Made by a program: the position numbers and the translations under genes. Below the pieces are notes generated by a model that saw nothing but the letters and a program-made list of their open reading frames with translations, was not told where the DNA came from and did no database searches. From assembly GCA_026545765.1 (NCBI GenBank), contig CM048840.1, positions 43,172,959 through 43,236,958 on the forward strand: a stretch of 64,000 bases of DNA, written 5' to 3'. Numbering within the stretch: the first letter of the stretch is position 1; each line of letters opens with the position of its first letter. Shown here piece after piece: positions 58,523-64,000 of the stretch. The DNA is from Plantago major. Lineage: Eukaryota; Streptophyta; Magnoliopsida; Lamiales; Plantaginaceae.

Positions 58523-58985
58523 GTATCAATTAAAACACTATAATTAGTAAATTTGGATCTATTCATATTTTTAGTAGAAGTTGCGCAGAGTTGAAATCCC
58601 CAATAATTCACACAAATACAGATAGTTGAAATTCCCAATAATCTAAACAAATTATATTTGTCTACTAACGACTACTTAAATCATAATGACACAGCAAAAA
58701 GAAAAGGAAAAAAAAGCAAACTCGATAAGAGCTTTAAAATGACATACCTGACATGTTTACTCAATCATGGGAGCTTGATTATGAAATGCAGAGAGGTACG
58801 ACCATGGCGAATTATGGTCAATTTTATGCAAATTGTGCTGATGAAGTAAAATAGTAGTGCAGTTGTGAACTTGTGATTAAGGAGGTGAAAAGGCAAGTTA
58901 ATTAGTGGAGTATTAACCGTCTAATGAGCAGTTTTGGAGGTTTTTTAAAGTAGTTTTATACTTTTTTTTTTTTAAGCGATTTTTT
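58523..58985. other. Non-coding
   Basis: A direct repeat, AGTTGAAATYCCCAATAAT, lies at about 58580 and 58624. I see no gene. The short ORF at 58658 has no family features. Confidence 0.4.
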
Positions 58986-58989
58986 TATC

Positions 58990-59660
58990 AGGTTTTCTAC
59001 CGTCAGTCAAGGTGTCGTCCTGACTATTGTCAATCAATGTGTCGACATTTGACACGTGTCCGTTGCTCTGTATCGCCCTAAACCGTTGCTTTGTGTCGTC
59101 CTTAACCATTGCTCTGTATCGCATTCAACCGCTATTTGTTTTTTTTTTTTTTTTTTTTTTTGAAACTATTAACTTCTCCCAAAAATCACTTATTAAAATT
59201 TTAACCCTCCTTCCCCAATCCACCACCACCGCCACCAACACCACCACCCACCACCACCGCCACCAACACCAAACCCACTGCCGGAGCTTCCCTTCCGCCA
59301 TGGATTCCGGTGAGTTGTGGTGGTGGCTGGTGGCGGTGTGGTGGCTGGTAGTGGTGGGGAAGAAGATAGGTGATTTAATTTTGATTATCGGTTTTGATTT
59401 AATTTTGATTTTGATTTTTTAATAGAGGTAATTTTTTAATATATCAAAATTATTTTTTTAAATATATTTAAATAATTTAAAGCGACGTAGGCGATTAGAG
59501 CAACACGTAGCGCAACACCTTGTGCGACACGAGCGACACCCCATTGCAACACTGAGTGCGAAAGGTATATTCGATCTCCACCGTTAAAATTTTAATCTAA
59601 TGGATCAAAATAGGTGACTGACATTAGTCATGGCGACACCCTGACTGACGATAGAAGACC
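58990..59660. mobile_element. Non-autonomous element with ~50-bp inverted ends (MULE-like?)
   Basis: TTTCTACCGTCAGTCAAGG near 58993 is matched inverted by CCCTGACTGACGATAGAAG near 59639. Inside are three ~24-bp CCGTTGCTCTGTATCG units (59060-59135) and a CACCACCGCC tract with an ATG-led GC-rich piece (59215-59360), perhaps a captured gene fragment. No sure TSD. Confidence 0.45.
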
Positions 59661-59810
59661 CCTTTTTTGATAATGGGGAAACTACTTCTTTGGTAGTAAT
59701 AACTACCTATGGGACTTTGCTTAGGAAATAGTAATAGATGTCAGTTGAAATTGAGATAAAATCGTTCTCTTTCCACGCGCTCCTTGTTTGGTTATATCAT
59801 TACTTTGAAT

Positions 59811-60430
59811 ACTCCCTTCGTGTCCCACACCAGTTATTCAGTTTTGACTTTTTCAAAGTCAATAAAATTGCATATTGACTATGAATTACTCTCGAACCGT
59901 AGTGCAAATTATTACAGTATAGTATACATATAAGTTGACAACTATTAGAGTTCTGCAATTAAGTACTTAATTAAAGATAAATTGGACCGATTTGTAATAT
60001 ATATATAAAAAAATTAGACTTTAATTACAAAAAATCAATATGTATTATTCATTCTAAATCTAAACCCTAACGCAACTTTAACAAAATCAATTCATCATAA
60101 AAAAAACTCAATATGTCTTCTCCATTTAAATTCAAAGCTCTAATTCGACACCAATAAAATCAATTCATCATAAAGAAACAACAACAACAAGAACCAATAT
60201 TTCTTCTCCATCATCTTTAATTAAATTGAAAGAGATCAATTCGCATTAACTCAAACTCTAATTCAACTCGAAAAAAGACAATTCATTATCAGAAACAACA
60301 ATAGTATTTACCTTCATTTATTTTTTCTATTATTTGTAATTAGACGTTACAACAACACGCGTAGCGTATTCTCACGTTCTAGTATTATATAATGAAAATT
60401 TATTCAAAACCGGACAATACGGAGGAGGTA
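59811..60430. mobile_element. Stowaway-like element, enlarged
   Basis: The left end TACTCCCTTCGTGTCC and right end GGACAATACGGAGGAGGTA are inverted, fitting the CTCCCTCCGT family. It is unusually long and contains a duplicated AAAATCAATTCATCATAAA segment (about 60083 and 60166). Confidence 0.45.
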
Positions 60431-60490
60431 TATAGTAATATCGGTTAGTAATCTTCTGTGTGGGATAGTTAAATTTGTGATCAAGCATTA

Positions 60491-61124
60491 GGCTCTGTTT
60501 ACCACTAGCTATCCAGCTCCATGAGATTTTTTTTACCATTGACTAATAAAAAGCTCGTTACGTGAACGCGCAACTTCTTTAACCAGCTAGCTGAGAAACT
60601 AGTCAATATAGCTTTTTTTTTAAGAAGGAGCTTCTTATCTTTTACATTCCGAAAATATCCCTAACCTATATTAACCTAAATTAGAATAAAGAAAATAAGA
60701 AACCATCGTTGTCAGAAAAAGCCATCGGCATAAGGATTAATGTATCCGCACCTCTTTAAAATGCATACATGTAGTGCACATCAAATACTGATTTTTTTCA
60801 TTACTAAGTTAAAATGCTCAACGATTATTTCTTTCAACTTCTGATAATTTTGATGATGTTATTAAAGTGGCGATGTAAAGTACATTAAATATATATTATA
60901 ATTATTGGAGAAAATATGATATATTATTATTTAAAAAACTATAGACTAATAATACGATAAGAAAGGTTAAAGACAAGCAAAATAAGAGTAATGCCCTTTT
61001 TATGTCATTTTACAAAATACCAGCTAGCTTTTCAGCTAATTTGCTAAAAACCTATATTTAAAACCAGCTACCTTTCCAGCTACCTAACCAGCTAGTTTTC
61101 CAGCTAGTTTTGCTAAACAGAGCC
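60491..61124. mobile_element. Tourist-like MITE
   Basis: Inverted ends GGCTCTGTTTACCA / TGCTAAACAGAGCC, flanked by TTA (60488-60490, 61125-61127). CAGCTAGC-type repeats occur near both ends. 634 bp, no coding capacity. Confidence 0.75.
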
Positions 61125-61283
61125 TTAGATGGTTCGTATTTCCGAATCGGTTATTATATATTCATACGAATTGAAGTAGTTGTTTCTTTATGCCTTACGT
61201 ACGGATGTTGGTAATCCGTCCGTCCGTCCATCCATCCATATATGGAAAGCACGACGGGCTAAACCCCACCAGATTAATTCAAT

Positions 61284-63570
61284 TCTACGTGAAATTTTGT
61301 GAAATTCGTTGTATTTTAGCCAGTATATATTTCATTGTTATTTTTAGTATGTTGTCTACATATATAGTTTTTATTAAATCTCATATAACTTTATCTACAA
61401 AAATCCGAAAAATATTTTGAACATATATTTGAATTTATCGTGACAAGACGAATCCATAGACATCAATCTTGAATAGTATTATTTAAAGAAATTATTTTAT
61501 TCATTAAAATAAAATATAAATTTATTAAATAAGATAAAATGAATTAATGGCAATTTAAAAATGGAGTATTTATTAAATAAATTTAATCTACGTGAAATTT
61601 TGTGGAATTAGTTGCATTTTCAATCAGTATATCTTCTACTATTTATTTTTGGTATGTTGGCTGCATATATAGTTTTTATTAAATCTAATATAAATTTATT
61701 CTACAAAACTCTGAAAAATATTGTGAATATATATTTGAATTCACCGTGACAAGACGAATCTATAGACACCTTCTAGATTATTATTATTAATTAAATAAAA
61801 TATATATTTATTAAAGAAGATAAAATGAAATAATGGAATTTAAAAAATAGAGCATTTATTAAATATTTAATACTCCACCCATCTATTTAACAAAAAATTA
61901 ATAGATATTTAGATTTTCAATTATAAATTTTGATTCTACGGTTGAGCGAAGTCCGAATAGGGGGGCGAGAATTGAATTTTGTTCTAGTCCTACGTTGAAT
62001 TTTGTAGAATTAGTTGTATTTTAGCCAGTATATATTTCATTATTATTTTTGGTATGTTGACTGTACATATAGTTTTTATTAAATCTCATATAACTTTATC
62101 TACAAAAATTCGAAAAATATTTTGAACATATATTTGAATTCGCCATAACAAGACGAATCCATAGACACCAATCTTGAATACTATTACACCATATTCATTC
62201 AGTCCTACGTGGAATTTTGTAAAATAAGTTGTATTTTAGCCAGTATATATTTCATTGATATTTTTTGTATGTTGACTGTATATATAGTTTTTATTAAATC
62301 TCATATAGCTTTATCTACAAAAATCCGAAAAATATTTTGAACATATATTTGAATTCGCCACGACAAGACGAATCCATAAGACACCAATCTTGCATACTAT
62401 TATTAATTAAATAAATCATTTTATTCATTAAAGTAATATATAAATTTATTAGATAAGAAAAAATGAAATAATGAAATTTTAAAAATAGAGCATTTATTAA
62501 ATTAATTCACTCCTACGTGACCTCACCAGATTCATTTAATTAGTCCTACGTGAAATTTTGTGAAATTAGTTGTATTTTAACCATTATATATTTCACTGTT
62601 ATTTTTGGTATGTTGATTACATATACAGTTTTTATTAAATCTCATATAACTTTATATACAAAAGTCTGAAAATTAATTTGAACATATATTTTAATTCGTC
62701 GTGGCAAGACAAATCCATATACACCAATCTTGAATACTATTATTAATTATATAATCATTTTATACATTAAATAAAATATAAATTTATTAAATAAGATACA
62801 ATTAAACAATGAAAATTTAAAAATAGAGTATTTATTAAATTAATTCAATCCTACGTGAAATATTGTGGAATTAGTTGCATTTTCAACCAGTATATCTTTC
62901 ACCGTGTATTCTTAAATATGTTTACCGGATATGTTTACTGCATATATAATTTTTATTAAATCTAATATATATTTATCTACAAAACTCCGGAAAATATTTT
63001 GAACATATATTTAAATTCATCATGACAAGACGAATCCATAGTCACCAATCCAGATTATTATTATTAATTATATAAATCATTTTATTTACTATAATAAAAT
63101 ATAAATTTATTAAATAAGATAAAATGAAATAATGAAATTTTAAAATATATTTGTTCGAGATTTTGAGTGGCAACATATAGTTATTGAAAGGGGATTGTTC
63201 TTTGGTGATTAAATCTCTTAAATCGACAAATTTTAGTTTTGCACCTCTGTTTCACTTTTCAAATAAATTCAGGTATTTGATGGAGAATTTTATTCTCTGA
63301 AGTTTTGCCAGGCTAAACGTGAAGTTAACATTTTAGCACATAAATTATCAGTTGGGTGTTCTTATGATTATGTTGGTTTGGTAGATTTGCATTTCGATTA
63401 ATTTATTTTATCTTTCCATTTCTATTTATTATTAAACGTAAAATTTTATGGAATTAGTTGCATTTTCAACCAGTATATCTTTGACTAATAATTTTTTTTT
63501 ATATATTGGCTGCATTATATAGTTTTTATTAAATCTCATATAAATTTATATAAAAAACCTCGAAAAATTT
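61284..63570. repeat. Degenerate tandem array, ~300-bp unit
   Basis: The landmark CTACGTGAAATTTTGTG recurs near 61284, 61588, 61989, 62203, 62543 and 62848, with a decayed copy near 63436. Each unit also has ACATATATAGTTTTTATTAA and GACAAGACGAATCCATAG. Spacing varies by indel (214-401 bp). The short ORF at 61190 is not credible. Confidence 0.8.
63267..63401 (+). pseudogene. RNase H-like C-terminal remnant
   Basis: A 44-residue frame between two stops. KFCQAKREVNILAHKLS resembles the last helix of the plant RNase H-like domain (x-R-x-x-N-x-x-AH-x-L) found at LINE 3' ends and in small host proteins. It is inserted in, or flanked by, the tandem array. Probably a LINE tail fragment. Confidence 0.4.
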
Positions 63571-64000
63571 GTCGTGTTAAGACGAATTCATCTAAAACTT
63601 TTCGACCTTATGACTCGCATGTTTTCATAAAGGCCGCTGATACTGCCAGAGCAGTATTTATGCTGCCAAACACTTGATTTAATTTATCAATTATTATTTT
63701 ATTAATTTTGTTAATTATTGAATAAAACATTTGGAAACGGCAAGTGTATCTTCAGTAACATGATGAGAGGAAAGATCCTCAAATTTTATCAAACTCATCA
63801 ACATTCACATTTTCTTCCAAATCAATGACTAACAATTGTATTTCTGCTCTCCTGTGACAGAACATGGTTCTGGTTGTATGTGTATACAGTAAGAGAAGAA
63901 ATCCACCTTGAATTTACCGAATTTGATCAATCTCTACACGACTACACCTGAGAATCATCCGACTGTATTCATGCACTCCTCTTTTCGCTTGTTAATATAG
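63571..64000. other. Non-coding or unknown
   Basis: No recognised gene. The last ~170 bases are less AT-rich and could be exon sequence of a gene beyond the window, but there is no support for that. Confidence 0.3.

Noticed and set aside
61190..61420. 76-residue ORF at the start of the tandem array
   Set aside because: Most of it is the array unit, and other units do not keep the frame.
1..64000. CRISPR arrays, bacterial operons, rRNA or tRNA genes
   Set aside because: None found. The window is plant nuclear DNA, and its regular repeats are explained by transposons and satellites.

Overview
Eudicot-type nuclear DNA: AT-rich and intron-bearing, with plant-specific retrotransposon lineages, DNA transposons with clear target-site duplications (TSDs), and one ordinary host gene. 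I cannot name the species; an asterid is possible but unproven. Nearly everything is transposable-element sequence nested in other transposable elements. Layout: 1-2.4 kb holds a CCATGG palindrome cluster, one MULE-like end and CACTA ends. 2.4-6.04 kb is a decayed Ty3/gypsy element on the + strand. 6.04-7.09 and 23.06-24.2 kb are two halves of one minus-strand chromodomain gypsy element, split by Sirevirus-like Ty1/copia copy A (7093-23061, TSD gtctt). 24.2-27 kb is non-coding with several MITEs. 26.97-30.04 kb is a MITE whose right arm was hit by a 2.7 kb Mutator-like element (10-bp TSD). That element carries two convergent spliced genes, one PB1-like and one GRF zinc-finger. 31.4-32.2 kb is the only convincing host gene, a hybrid proline-rich 8-cysteine cell-wall protein on the minus strand. 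32.9-35.1 kb is a small non-autonomous LTR element with hAT and Tourist insertions. 35.1-57.4 kb is an L1-type LINE split by Sirevirus-like copy B (from 37884, TSD gaact), after which a ~1 kb inversion moved the tip of the copia 3' LTR together with part of the LINE. 57.8-61.1 kb is a series of DNA-transposon MITEs, and 61.3-63.6 kb is a degenerate ~300-bp tandem array. The most unusual content is shared by copia copies A and B. Both are about 16 kb, roughly twice a usual copia element. Between RNase H and the 3' LTR each carries a ~5.6 kb third coding region, ORF3. It has five short GT-AG introns. In copy B every intron is in phase 0 and the four internal exons are all multiples of three (108, 111, 150 and 120 nt). 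ORF3 encodes a lysine-rich, acidic and coiled-coil protein with no visible signal or membrane segment. The two copies decayed at different places, so their shared structure is strong evidence that ORF3 is a real component of the family. A second pattern is that many differences between copies replace CTG or CAG by CG in tight patches. This looks like a CHG-methylation-linked base-calling error and may explain many apparent frameshifts.
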